Shown in pieces: positions 1 through 9,434 of a DNA stretch of 64,000 bases (its first letter is position 1; each line of letters starts with the position of its first letter). Made by a program: the position numbers and the translations under genes. This DNA is from Diplonema japonicum (lineage: Eukaryota; Euglenozoa; Diplonemea; Diplonemida; Diplonemidae): positions 406,001 to 470,000 of the forward strand of contig OZ025663.1 in the NCBI GenBank assembly GCA_964019335.1, in the 5' to 3' direction. Under the pieces are notes generated by a model. The model saw only the letters and a program-made list of their open reading frames with translations, searched no databases and was not told the origin of the DNA.

Positions 1-2
1 AG

Positions 3-1039
3 ATGCTCCATCTCGTGAAGCGGTGCCATGTCCGCACCCGTGCCATGCGCAAACTCGCTCAGGAGTTCATTAAAAAAAACGTTCGACTCGACTATAAACT
101 AGGCTGGTCCACCGTCAACCAGGCGGAGGCAAATAGCATCCCAGAGGAAGCTTTTCAGCTTGTTGTAGCTGCTTTGGTTGCCTTTTCCAGCAACGCTGCG
201 AGGAAGGACTGGTTGAAGGACCCACCGCAGTCTATAAAAGACCTCGTGCCTCTCATTCTTCGCAAGTCGGTGTGGCTGCCTGAAAGCCCTGTAATGCAGG
301 TGAAGGGGACTGGCGTGGCGATGGTGTACGGGTCGCCATATGACTATGATCTGTCGCAAGAGTGCAGGGTGTTCACTTTCGTGCCAAGCCCTGAAGAAGC
401 GATGGAACCTGTTGAGTTTTCTGGGTGGGATACAAAGTCGGAGTCCCACGTGCACGAGCCCACACGGTGCGTGGCTGGCACGGTTTATGGAAAATGGCTT
501 GTTCAGATGTTCACGGGAAGAGATAGAAAGAAACGTGCTGAGGAAGAAGGACGAACATTTTGGGTGACTCGCCTGCGCCCCATCGGTGACGCGTGGTGGA
601 ACCAGATCGCAAACGGTGCCCGCTTCCAAAAGTACCTCGAGGGTGTGATACACGACCCGAAGATCAACTCAAAAGCACACCCCTCACGGCCAAGCGAGGT
701 GCTTCTCAGAGACATACCTCTGGTCCTGATGGGGACGTCCGGTTTGGCAGGACCTGAGGACAATCCCGAGGAATACCCCGAAGAAGCGTCGCATCTTATG
801 ATCGTGGGCTGCCCGCCCTTCGGATACTGGGCACCGCAGATGCGGAACCATGTTTGGCAGGGTGGTGTGCCAGTTATACATAAATGCCCTGGTAATATTT
901 TGAAACCACAGGTATGTGAGGGGGGGGGGGGGGGGAAGAAGACAATATATCCCAGTGGCTTCTCGACTTCCTACCTGTTCCAGGGTTGCTGGGGCCACTC
1001 TTCGTTCCGCTTGAAAGACAAGTCGCACAACGGGTATGA
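3..1039 (+). CDS. Unrecognised protein, 5' end possibly outside the window
   Basis: The frame is open from the first bases, so the ATG at 3 may be internal. I read two exons, 3-911 and 956-1039. The intron is 912-955 (44 nt), starts GTATGTG, contains a long G run and ends CCCAG. Splicing changes the frame and replaces a Gly/Lys low-complexity tail with a hydrophobic end that includes LLDFLPVPGLLGPLFVPLE, which looks more protein-like. The protein is about 330 residues, has no clear signal peptide or transmembrane segment, and is rich in aromatic residues and proline in the middle. I do not recognise the family. Confidence 0.6.
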
Positions 1040-1117
1040 ACATGAAACCCCAAAAGCGAAGCCACCTCCAAACAGATCAAAGCTGCAGAATATCTAACAC
1101 GAAAAGAAGGCAGCAAG

Positions 1118-1678
1118 ATGGAATTCGAAACAGGAGGCATGTCGAGGGAACAGTACAAGAGGTTCAAGACATCTGTGGTGAAGGGGTTGGTCGAGGCGGA
1201 TAAGACACCGACAGCGCAGGAAACGGAAGAGGTCTTCAAGGCCACTCACAAGTCGTTGAAGAAGACCCATAGATTGAAGGTGAACCAGGCAACAGAGCCT
1301 GAGTACGAAATGAGCGATGCCGAGAAGACTGACGAGAGCTTCATTGATGAGCAGATTGTGAGAGAAGAGCCTGAGCTTGAGGAAAAAGAGAGTGTGGCAC
1401 CGGAAGCAAGCGTACCCACAGGAAGTGAGGGCAGTGATAGAAAACGCCCTAACGCCTGGGCAACTATTCGGAATGAGGCCTCTCCTGTCTTGATGGACAC
1501 TAGTGAGCCAGCAGCCGTAAAAAAACTATCCAGTGTATGGCATCGACAAAAAATGAAACCGTTATTTTTTCCCCCGCAGACAAATCAATACCTGAGGAAC
1601 CAAAACTGGCTGCCAGTGAAAAAAGCACGATCGAAGCACAACGAGCGTAGGCGTCCTGCAATCAGCAGCGACGGGTAG
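1118..1678 (+). CDS. Unrecognised acidic, low-complexity protein
   Basis: The ORF is 186 codons from the ATG at 1118 and starts 78 nt after the previous stop. It is hydrophilic and rich in Glu and Ser in the middle, with no recognisable domain. A probable intron lies at 1535-1579 (45 nt, GTATGG to GCAG, with a T/C tract). It is in frame and stopless, so the annotated length depends on whether it is spliced. If the donor is instead the GT at 1533, the downstream reading becomes another acidic tail ending EAQRA, which matches the upstream composition better. The 3' end is therefore uncertain. Confidence 0.55.
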   Translation: MEFETGGMSREQYKRFKTSVVKGLVEADKTPTAQETEEVFKATHKSLKKTHRLKVNQATEPEYEMSDAEKTDESFIDEQIVREEPELEEKESVAPEASVPTGSEGSDRKRPNAWATIRNEASPVLMDTSEPAAVKKLSSVWHRQKMKPLFFPPQTNQYLRNQNWLPVKKARSKHNERRRPAISSDG

Positions 1679-1788
1679 GATGGGGGGAAGGGGGGGCGCT
1701 CGTTATCACATCCATATTCTTCAACACCCGTAGGACCCTTATTTACGCATGGAAATGAGAAAGAACAAGAAAAGAAGAAGAAAAAAAG

Positions 1789-2229
1789 ATGTCGGGTCAG
1801 AACCTAACAGATCTTTGCGGGGACTTGATGAGCGGGCTTCGGCAACATAAGCAAGAGACAGGGAGTGACCCGTGGCCTGCGATGATGGAGGCGAACCACT
1901 CGCAGGGCAAAGAAGCGCTTGAAAGTGATGGGAAGAACCTCGACGAGATCCTTGACAGCTTTGACGACATGGTCGACATGCTGATGGGAGACACGACAGC
2001 CGCGGGCGGAGCTCCGCAAGCGACAGCTGACACTAAAGATGACACACGGGAAGAGTCACTGGAAGACCTCGTTGCGCTGGCCATGAAACAGCTCCGCGAG
2101 ACAGGACTCCCTACCAGCAGCCAAACCACAGCAACAAAGGAAACCGAGGTCACTGTCCAGGACCTCGAGCTGCCTAACGGGGCGCTTGACGAGCTGGATG
2201 CGCTTGGCGATCTTCTTGGCTCCGCGTGA
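1789..2229 (+). CDS. Unrecognised small acidic protein
   Basis: A 146-residue ORF without introns. The ATG at 1789 follows an A-rich leader, as in many genes here. The protein is strongly acidic, with Asp/Glu/Leu-rich segments (LDEILDSFDDMVDMLM near residues 51-66 and a C-terminal LDELDALGDLLG) that look like amphipathic helices. There is no signal peptide or transmembrane segment. It has the look of an adaptor or chaperone-type helical protein, but I do not recognise a family and assign no function. Confidence 0.65.
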   Translation: MSGQNLTDLCGDLMSGLRQHKQETGSDPWPAMMEANHSQGKEALESDGKNLDEILDSFDDMVDMLMGDTTAAGGAPQATADTKDDTREESLEDLVALAMKQLRETGLPTSSQTTATKETEVTVQDLELPNGALDELDALGDLLGSA

Positions 2230-2374
2230 CGTATTAGTTTTTAACACGGAAGTTCTAGTTTCTACGGAAGTTTTTTTTTAAAAAAAGAATAGAGGGGGAA
2301 AATAAGTATTTGAAAAGAAAAAGCCTTAGTTCTATTAACGCAACTTCACCAAGGCTGCCCCCTCTGTAGCATAG

Positions 2375-3457
2375 ATGTTCCGCACAGCGAGGTTCCTCCT
2401 CCGCAGCAAGCCCCTGATCGTCAGGACCGACAGCGAGCAGCAGGTTCCACACCTCGTCGCGGGTTTGAAGAGCACGGGCGACCTTGTGGAGCTCCCTGAG
2501 TTCGGGACATCCGAGCAGCAAGTGATCGAGGCGTGCAGGGAGGCGACGCTCATCGTGCACTGCTACACGCCCATCACAAGGAAGGTGATGGAGGCAGCAC
2601 CCAACCTGCGCGGCATCGTGAAGTACGGTGTCGGCATCGACGCCATCGACATGGCGTGCGCCAGGGACATGGGGATCCCGGTGGCCAACGTTCCGGAGTA
2701 CGGTGAGGGGACCGTCGCAGAGGGCGCCTTCACTCTGATGATATGCCTTTTGAAGAAAGTGAAGACAATCCAAAAAGAGATGGAGGCTGGGGGGTGGGCG
2801 TGGCCGAACGAGACAACGCTAGGGAATGACCTCTCCGGGAAGACAGTGGCGATGCTTGGGTACGGGCGTATCGGGCGAAAGATGGCACGCATGTGCCGAG
2901 GGTTCGATGCTGAGGTAGTGAGCTACGACCCGTACGTGCCCCGTGGGGTGATGGCAAGGGATGGGGTCGAGAAGGTGGACAGTTTGGAGCAGCTAGTAGA
3001 ACGCGCGGATGTGCTGTCTGTGCACACGGTGCTCAATGACGAAACACGGGGCATCATCACAAAGCAGCTGATCAAGGGGTTGAAGCAGGACGCAGTGGTA
3101 GTAAACGTGTCACGCGGCGCTATTGTGGACGAGGAAGCTTTGGTGCAGGCTGTTCTCGAAGGCCGTGTAGGTGCGGGTCTTGACGTGTTCAGCAAAGAGC
3201 CCGTTGAAAAGGGCAACGGACACCTTTTCGAGCCTCTCTTGGACCACCCGAATGCGATCCTCACCCCGCACCTCGCCTTCTGGACAGCAGAGGCCCGATC
3301 CCGTCTTGAAAACGAGGCACTGCAGCGTTCCATGGAAATCTTAAACGGCGAAGATCTCACTGTTCTCTCGAAAGATCCCCGTCTCACTTCCCAGATGAAA
3401 AACGTGTCCTTTGGTGGGTTGAGCGTGGCGTCAGGTCGCTATGTACACCCGGAGTGA
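2375..3457 (+). CDS. D-isomer-specific 2-hydroxyacid dehydrogenase (phosphoglycerate dehydrogenase-like)
   Basis: A 360-residue single-exon gene. It should catalyse NAD(P)-dependent oxidation or reduction of a D-2-hydroxyacid and its 2-oxoacid. The Rossmann motif GYGRIG is at residues 162-167. The family's catalytic set is visible: Arg247 in NVSRG, Glu275 in SKEP and His299 in TPHLAFW. Length matches the catalytic core of the family, and there is no ACT regulatory domain, so classic SerA regulation by serine is unlikely. The first residues, MFRTARFLLRSKPL, are Arg-rich and hydrophobic without acids and could be a mitochondrial presequence. Substrate cannot be told from sequence; glycerate, phosphoglycerate or phosphonate-type relatives are all possible. 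Confidence 0.9.
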   Translation: MFRTARFLLRSKPLIVRTDSEQQVPHLVAGLKSTGDLVELPEFGTSEQQVIEACREATLIVHCYTPITRKVMEAAPNLRGIVKYGVGIDAIDMACARDMGIPVANVPEYGEGTVAEGAFTLMICLLKKVKTIQKEMEAGGWAWPNETTLGNDLSGKTVAMLGYGRIGRKMARMCRGFDAEVVSYDPYVPRGVMARDGVEKVDSLEQLVERADVLSVHTVLNDETRGIITKQLIKGLKQDAVVVNVSRGAIVDEEALVQAVLEGRVGAGLDVFSKEPVEKGNGHLFEPLLDHPNAILTPHLAFWTAEARSRLENEALQRSMEILNGEDLTVLSKDPRLTSQMKNVSFGGLSVASGRYVHPE

Positions 3458-3790
3458 TGTTAAGACATAAAGAAGTACAGGTTGCTGGTTAAAAGACTGT
3501 TTTTTGGTGGGGTCTCTTTGAGCAAAACAATTCGCAACATTGGCTGCCCGTAGCTTTTTTGTCAAGTTCATTCTTTTCTCTTCTTTCTTGACATGTACTC
3601 CTTCCTTTCTTCCCTTCCTCCGCTCCGGAATTAAAAAGAAAAAACTAAAACTCTATGTATTCATCCGTTGACAGATACCACTCGTCATCCAAAACGGTTG
3701 TTTTTTTTTTTTTTTTTTTTTGTGTTGAGTTCAATGCAGAAGTCAATTCAATTTTCCTAAATAGAGAAGAAAAAAAAAAAGAAACCACAA
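3458..3790 (+). other. Intergenic spacer with a long T run
   Basis: A 333 nt spacer that is T-rich and pyrimidine-rich, with a T run near 3702-3721 and then an A tract just before the next ATG. No ORF or RNA gene is supported. Confidence 0.6.
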
Positions 3791-4897
3791 ATGGGCGCCC
3801 GTTTCAAAAATATTTTCGAGTTGCATGACGAACAGAACGGACTTCCAGAGGAGGAGAAGGCTGCGCTCGATCGAGTGTGGGCATTGAGGTGCTTCGATGC
3901 ACCGACAGACACCGATGGGTGCAGGGATAGGATACAAGAAATGTTTCAAGGAGTTGAAAGACCCGTGGAACAGGTGGAGAACCAGAGAGTGCTCATGGTG
4001 AGCAGCAAATACCTCAGTGAACCGAGCTACTTCAACGAAGTACGAATGAAGTACCAGCAGGTGAAATCAAGGAAAAAAGAGGGCGGAAGAAGAAATATCA
4101 CTTGCAAGGTTCCTAGCGATTCTTGCGACTTTTGCAGGCTCGAAACAAACACGTCATCTGACACGTTCATCCCAACGAAGCGAATCTCTCGGGAGACGGC
4201 CACGACGTGCTCCAACATTGCGAAGTACGCCCCGTGTCACTCGTGCATCATCTTCAAGGAGCACAACCCCATCCTTGTCGCGACTCTACCGTGCATTGAG
4301 GATCTGCTGAGTATTGCCAATGAATGGGTTTCGCATGCTTGTAAAACACTTCCCGGGCAGTACCCTGTTGTGGGTTGGAACTGTCTTGCAGGCGCGTCAA
4401 TGGAACACGCGCACGCACAGATTATAACGCTCCCCGACAACACCCCATGGATGAACCGTCTTGGGCCCGACCAAGGTGCGGTTATATCCGACTTTATCGT
4501 CGTTGCTAAGCAGCTGGGGATCGCAACGGATGTGGGTGGCGCTGTTATGTTCCCTGTGTTGTCCCCCACCGCCGATTCGGAAATGTGGGTTGTGGGTGAC
4601 AGTGGTGGTCCCGTGCACGAAGTCGTGTCGTTCGGTGACTCGGTGTGCCAGGGTGTGAAGGCCGCGCTTGACGTTATCCTCGAGGTGCACTCGTCTTCAG
4701 CCTTCAACGTGAACATCGCCGTTGCAAAAACACCTCTCTGGCCGTCCGGGGGTGTGACCGTCGCCCGTATTATCGACAGAGGCAATCATTTGTCCATTTC
4801 CCCACAAGGCTTCATGGAGGTCTTCGGAAACGGCATCGTAGGAGGCGTCGACCCCTTCACGCTACACGACAGGATACAACGTGTTGTTCTCAACTAA
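3791..4897 (+). CDS. GalT/HIT-superfamily nucleotidyl transferase or phosphorylase
   Basis: A 368-residue single-exon gene. It carries the HxHxQ signature of the galactose-1-phosphate uridylyltransferase branch of the HIT superfamily: His206, His208 and Gln210 in MEHAHAQ, where the first histidine usually forms the covalent nucleotidyl intermediate. A CDFC pair at residues 112-115 resembles the zinc site of GalT enzymes. Length fits GalT and GDP-hexose phosphorylase relatives. The substrate is not clear: galactose-1-phosphate uridylyltransferase itself, an ADP/GDP-sugar phosphorylase, or a related enzyme. No targeting signal is evident. The ATG at 3791 follows an A-rich leader. Confidence 0.8.
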   Translation: MGARFKNIFELHDEQNGLPEEEKAALDRVWALRCFDAPTDTDGCRDRIQEMFQGVERPVEQVENQRVLMVSSKYLSEPSYFNEVRMKYQQVKSRKKEGGRRNITCKVPSDSCDFCRLETNTSSDTFIPTKRISRETATTCSNIAKYAPCHSCIIFKEHNPILVATLPCIEDLLSIANEWVSHACKTLPGQYPVVGWNCLAGASMEHAHAQIITLPDNTPWMNRLGPDQGAVISDFIVVAKQLGIATDVGGAVMFPVLSPTADSEMWVVGDSGGPVHEVVSFGDSVCQGVKAALDVILEVHSSSAFNVNIAVAKTPLWPSGGVTVARIIDRGNHLSISPQGFMEVFGNGIVGGVDPFTLHDRIQRVVLN

Positions 4898-4963
4898 TCA
4901 TCTCCATTTCCGATTTCTCTCAGAAAAAGAAATACGTAAAAGTATAAATACATAACAGGAAAC

Positions 4964-6679
4964 ATGACCGGGGAGGAGCAAGCAAGCACGGATCTGCGGA
5001 TAGAAGAGCAGGATCTGAATGACCGACCTCTGCCGGAATTCGATGCGAGCGTGACTTTGATGAGGTCAACAAGACGGTCCACTGGCGTGCGTTTGAGCTT
5101 GGTGTCCACCATGCGAGGTCAATGGGAGAACCCGACGGACTACCTGATGGTGTTGCTTGGGTACGCGATAGGAATCGGAAATCTGTGGAGGTTCCCATAC
5201 CTCGTGGGAAAATGGGGAGGGGGCAGCTTCGTGCTCGCGTACATCATATGTCTGCTGCTTGTGGCGTCGCCGTTATTCTTGATGGAGCTGATCTGGGGGC
5301 AAGCGGCACAAAAGTCAACGATGGACTGCCTGACAGCCATGCACCCACGATGGCTAGGCGTGGGGATCGCCTCCGCCGGTCTCGTCAGCATTGTATCAGG
5401 GTACTACAACATCCTTTTGGCGTATTGCTGCGTGTACATCGTGGGGTCCTTCCAGGACCCGCTTCCGTGGATGGAGGGAAACACAACAAACGGTGTCTCC
5501 CCAGCAGAACGGTATTGGACAGATACTGTGTTGAACGCATACCCAGAAGACTCGTTAAACGGAAGAACTGGGATGGGGCCTGTTCAATGGCATCTAGCAG
5601 TGTCGTTAATAGTAGTGTATCTCTGTATATGGGCGGCATTGTGCAAGGGTCATGAATCGTTGGCGGGGGTTGCAAGGTTGATGGTGGCAATGCCGGTTGT
5701 TATGATCACCATTCTGGTGGTGAGGACGTTGTTCCTCCCCGGGATGGGGGACGGGTTGGAGTTTTACTTGGGGAAGTTTGATGGCGAAACGCTGTTGAAG
5801 GGCGAGATGTGGGCCGCCGCCTGCGGGCAGATCCTGTTTTCCCTGTCCCCCGGGATGGGAACCGCCATCACCATGTCTTCCTTCACACGCCCCACTGAGA
5901 ACGTCCTTCGCGTCAACATCATTGTAACCATTTGCAACAGCATGTTCAGTTTGTTTGGGGGGATCGCTGTTTTCGGGATATTGGGAAACCTTTCGCATGA
6001 ATCAGGCACACCTGTGGAGGTCTTAGCTAGCAGATCTGGCACAGGGCTTGCCTTCATCACCATAGCAGAAGGGTTGGGATCTTTCGGGACAGGCTGGGGT
6101 CAGGTCATGTCCATCTTATTTTTCGTGATGCTTCTGACTTTGGGGCTCGACTCCTCGTTTGCATGGATCGAGACCTTGAACACCTATCTGAACGATATCC
6201 TCGTCTCACAAGGATACCGGCCAAAGAAATGGGTTACCGCGCTCGCCTCGTCCGTTGTTCTCTTCCTAACCGGGCTTCCTTATTGCACCAAAATGGGGAA
6301 CTATCTTCTCGACACTGTCGATCACTACCCTACCACGTACACGCTTCTCTTTATTGTGTTTATGGAGCTCGTTGTGCTGCGAGTTACGTACACCACAACC
6401 CGTTTGAACAACGAGCTTAAGGAAGCTTGCGGCGCGACCATTCCACGGTTTTGGATATTCACGCTCAACTGGCTTGCCCCTTTGATCGTTCTTGTGTTGG
6501 TTACGTATCTTGTTGTCGAGGATATTCGGAATTCGTACAAAGGGTACCCTGATTATTTGCAGGCTGTCGGGTGGTCTTTGTTTCTTCTACCTTTAACATT
6601 CATTCCTTTCACCATGGTGAGATCCTGGTGGCAAGGCTTGCACCCGCAGCGTGTTCGAGCAATGTCACGAACGGTATGA
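4964..6679 (+). CDS. SLC6-family sodium-coupled neurotransmitter/amino acid symporter
   Basis: A 571-residue plasma-membrane transporter. The first membrane segment has the SLC6 signature (GYAIGIGNLWRFPYL, residues about 64-78), with unwound-helix glycines that bind substrate and sodium. The later segment LSPGMGTAITMSSF corresponds to the TM6 region. Hydrophobic segments are consistent with about 12 membrane helices, and the large loop after TM3 carries possible N-glycosylation sites. The cytoplasmic N-terminus is about 50 residues. The likely role is Na+-driven uptake of an amino acid or similar small substrate; the exact substrate cannot be read. It starts 66 nt after the GalT-like gene and has no intron. 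Confidence 0.93.
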   Translation: MTGEEQASTDLRIEEQDLNDRPLPEFDASVTLMRSTRRSTGVRLSLVSTMRGQWENPTDYLMVLLGYAIGIGNLWRFPYLVGKWGGGSFVLAYIICLLLVASPLFLMELIWGQAAQKSTMDCLTAMHPRWLGVGIASAGLVSIVSGYYNILLAYCCVYIVGSFQDPLPWMEGNTTNGVSPAERYWTDTVLNAYPEDSLNGRTGMGPVQWHLAVSLIVVYLCIWAALCKGHESLAGVARLMVAMPVVMITILVVRTLFLPGMGDGLEFYLGKFDGETLLKGEMWAAACGQILFSLSPGMGTAITMSSFTRPTENVLRVNIIVTICNSMFSLFGGIAVFGILGNLSHESGTPVEVLASRSGTGLAFITIAEGLGSFGTGWGQVMSILFFVMLLTLGLDSSFAWIETLNTYLNDILVSQGYRPKKWVTALASSVVLFLTGLPYCTKMGNYLLDTVDHYPTTYTLLFIVFMELVVLRVTYTTTRLNNELKEACGATIPRFWIFTLNWLAPLIVLVLVTYLVVEDIRNSYKGYPDYLQAVGWSLFLLPLTFIPFTMVRSWWQGLHPQRVRAMSRTV

Positions 6680-7794
6680 GAATTGAGGGGGAACGGGGGA
6701 GGAGAAACACATTATATACACACACACACACAGAGACCGGTTAGCCATGGTACGTTCGAAACCCCTCCTCCAGAGCAGATGCCTTCAACTGCTACTATTG
6801 CAACTGAAGGTCTCTTTAAGCTTTGAGGGCACAGTGTGTTTTGTGTATGCTCTTCGCTGTGTGTGTGTGTTTTTTTTTTTTTTTTTTTTTTTTTTGCCGG
6901 ATAATATAGAGTAAACTGTATTTATTTCCATAACATAATGGGGGGGGGGTGTAAGGCAAGGTGTGCTGAGTAACCAGCCGTTGGGAAAACAACTTTCCAT
7001 AAGATAAGTGTTTTTTTTTTTCCCCTTGCGCAGAAAACAGGAACTTTGACAACCGGGAAAGGCCCGCTAAACGGATGTTATGTAGTCAATAGCCTTTATT
7101 CTTCCCCCTTGTCTTATCGGCCTCCTTTAACTCTTTTATATATTATTTTTCTTTCCCGCTGATTAGTCAGCTTGAAGAGGTAGATTTGGGTCATCATATC
7201 CCCCGCCTCGTGTGAATGCCTTCCAGCGGTGCCATTCTCTTCTTCATTCCTGTCACCCCCTACGTCCAGTGGAATACGTAAGAGAGTGGTGGGCAAAAAA
7301 AAAAAAAAAAAAAAAAAAAAAACGTTTGTTTTGCAAGTGGCTTCTCTCTATGTACAACTCACGCTTGAGCACCTTGCGCAGTGCCCATTTTTGCTTTTAT
7401 TGGGGGGAGTTTTTTTTTTTTCCTCCCCTCCAAGTAGACGGTTGCCGAGCGGGACAGCCTTTTGACAATTCTTTTCTATAACTTTTTCGATTTCTTTTTT
7501 TTTTTATTTATTTAGTCCTCTTCGTGTATCTCCGACAAACTAACTGGAATCTTCTTACCATCTATTACAACTTTTGAAAACATCTTGTGAACAGCAGGTT
7601 AGTCTAAAAATGGGTGTAGATAAGAGAAAAGAAGAATTTCCTCAAACTGTTTATTTTCTCTATCCGAGTGACGTCCGCCAAATCGCCTCGCCTGACTTTT
7701 CCATGTCTTTTTTTTCTCATTTCCCTTCCCCTTTTATTTTTTAAAAAGTTTTTTCTCTTTCCCTTCCGTTTTGTTTATCCGATCAAAGACGTTA

Positions 7795-7838
<44 letters not shown>

Positions 7839-7917
7839 GAGTTTTTTTTCCCCCCCCTCCCTCTACATTGTTTTTAAGAAAAAAAAAAAAAAGCTTCCAA
7901 TTTATTTAATTATAAAA
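6680..7917 (+). other. Intergenic spacer with dense homopolymers
   Basis: About 1.2 kb with a CA repeat near 6716-6732, T runs near 6870-6895 and 7010-7020, an A run near 7294-7322, and a long A run near 7796-7836. The ORFs here are Lys or Phe repeats made by the homopolymers. I see no gene. Confidence 0.6.
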
Positions 7918-9264
7918 ATGGCGTTAAAAAAGAAAGGCAGCTCTGAAAGTGTCCGAAGCAAACCACGCAAACGGCAGACATCTCCTGAACCCAGATTAAG
8001 GGTGGCGGAGAGAAGGAGGCTAGAGGAAGAGGAAGAGGCACGGAAAGCAGCAGAAGCAGAACAAGCTAAAAAGAAGCGGAGACAGGCCCTGCGAACTAAG
8101 GAACACACGCACCTGCTAAAGAAAATGAAGGAGAAAAGAGAGAAGAATGCAGAGCAAAAAGACATCAGCAGGGCCCTCGACGAGACAAGGCAGCAGATGG
8201 TGAAGGAAGAACACGCCGCGAGAGGCGGTATCGAGCGCGATGCTCAGATTGCGTTTGATTTTGTGGCTTCCAGCATCTTCTGTGCGGTGGAAGAGCACGT
8301 TGCGAGAATCAACGGAACGTGCCCTGCATCCTGCTGGGGTCCCATCGACTCCTATGCCTTGTGTTCTCCGGTCCTAACCTGCCCGGAGAAACTAGCGTCG
8401 CGCCTCAGCAAGCACTGCGGATCCCCTATCACCATTGCACGGGCTTGCTTCAAATGGATTGCGCACAACATTACATACGACTCCACAGCCAACCTTGTTG
8501 GTGACCCAATGGTCGCGTTGAGGACGAGAACATCAGCAGCTTCGGGTTTCGCCAAGTTACTTGACCGTCTCTTTTGTTTGTCTGGACTTGAGTCGGAGGT
8601 TGTCCTCGGGTATGCTAAAGGAGTTGGGTACCAAGATGGAGCACCACCACCCACCACCCCCAACCACACATGGAATGCTATTAAGATCGATGGGAAATGG
8701 TGTTTTTTCGACGTCAGCTGGGCGCAGGGGTACGGCAGCATCCAGGGGCTGCAGGTCGTCACCACTGCGGACTACGACGACATGTGGTTCAACACACCGC
8801 CGGAGGTGTTCGTGTTGTCGCATTACTCGGCGACGGGTCCTGTCGTGCCAGCAGTTCAAAACGTGTGTCTTGCAACGTTTTTCAAGCTTCCTAGTTCACA
8901 AAAGTTGCGGCGGTTCATGATGTCGCTGCAGGGGTCGGGCAGGACGTTGTTTTTTAATTCTTTACTAATTTCGGCTCAATCTGGCCTGTCTGTTCAGAGC
9001 CCGGATTACTATTGCTCGCACGAAGTGTGCAGCGTCATGGCGGTTCCCTTCACTGTCGCAGAAGGCGAGAACCGCTTCAAATTTCAATTCCACAAACAAG
9101 TCCAACGTGTCAGCGTGGGCAGCGTACCTGGCGAGCATTATCTAACGCACACCGGCAATGGTGTGTGGGAAGGCTCTTACCACGCTCCGTCGCCTCTCGC
9201 TTCGGAGTTCGGAGTTTTTTGGTCGCCAGATCGTGCCCTGTGGCACACCCTGCTTGCATACTAA
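7918..9264 (+). CDS. Transglutaminase-fold (KY/CYK3-like) protein lacking the catalytic cysteine
   Basis: I start this 448-residue protein at the ATG at 7918. The frame is open further upstream, but only through poly-A-coded Lys. Residues 1-100 are a charged helix rich in Arg, Lys and Glu. Residues about 180-270 resemble the transglutaminase-like core of kyphoscoliosis-peptidase/CYK3 proteins: a KWIAHNITYDS helix, then TRTSAASGFAKLL, NHTWNAI and FFDVSW. The His250 and Asp265 positions are kept, but the nucleophile position in the usual GVCxGYA block is Ala208. It is probably a pseudoenzyme, with a scaffold or cytoskeletal role by analogy with CYK3. The rest of the protein is of unknown fold. 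Confidence 0.72.
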   Translation: MALKKKGSSESVRSKPRKRQTSPEPRLRVAERRRLEEEEEARKAAEAEQAKKKRRQALRTKEHTHLLKKMKEKREKNAEQKDISRALDETRQQMVKEEHAARGGIERDAQIAFDFVASSIFCAVEEHVARINGTCPASCWGPIDSYALCSPVLTCPEKLASRLSKHCGSPITIARACFKWIAHNITYDSTANLVGDPMVALRTRTSAASGFAKLLDRLFCLSGLESEVVLGYAKGVGYQDGAPPPTTPNHTWNAIKIDGKWCFFDVSWAQGYGSIQGLQVVTTADYDDMWFNTPPEVFVLSHYSATGPVVPAVQNVCLATFFKLPSSQKLRRFMMSLQGSGRTLFFNSLLISAQSGLSVQSPDYYCSHEVCSVMAVPFTVAEGENRFKFQFHKQVQRVSVGSVPGEHYLTHTGNGVWEGSYHAPSPLASEFGVFWSPDRALWHTLLAY

Positions 9265-9434
9265 CTCGTAACCTTGCTAATCGATCTCGGCCCCTGGGGG
9301 CCCAGGGAGCCGAGTTTTGTTGTTTTATCCTGTACCATTCTTGAGTTTTTCCTCCCTTTATTTTAGTTTTTTTATAGTTGAGTTGTAATGTAAACCCTGT
9401 CTCGACCTACCCTCACACCAGTCTGACATGCGAG

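Noticed and set aside
7771-7917. Lys-rich N-terminal extension of the transglutaminase-fold protein
   Set aside because: Coded by an A run in the spacer; the ATG at 7918 is preferred.
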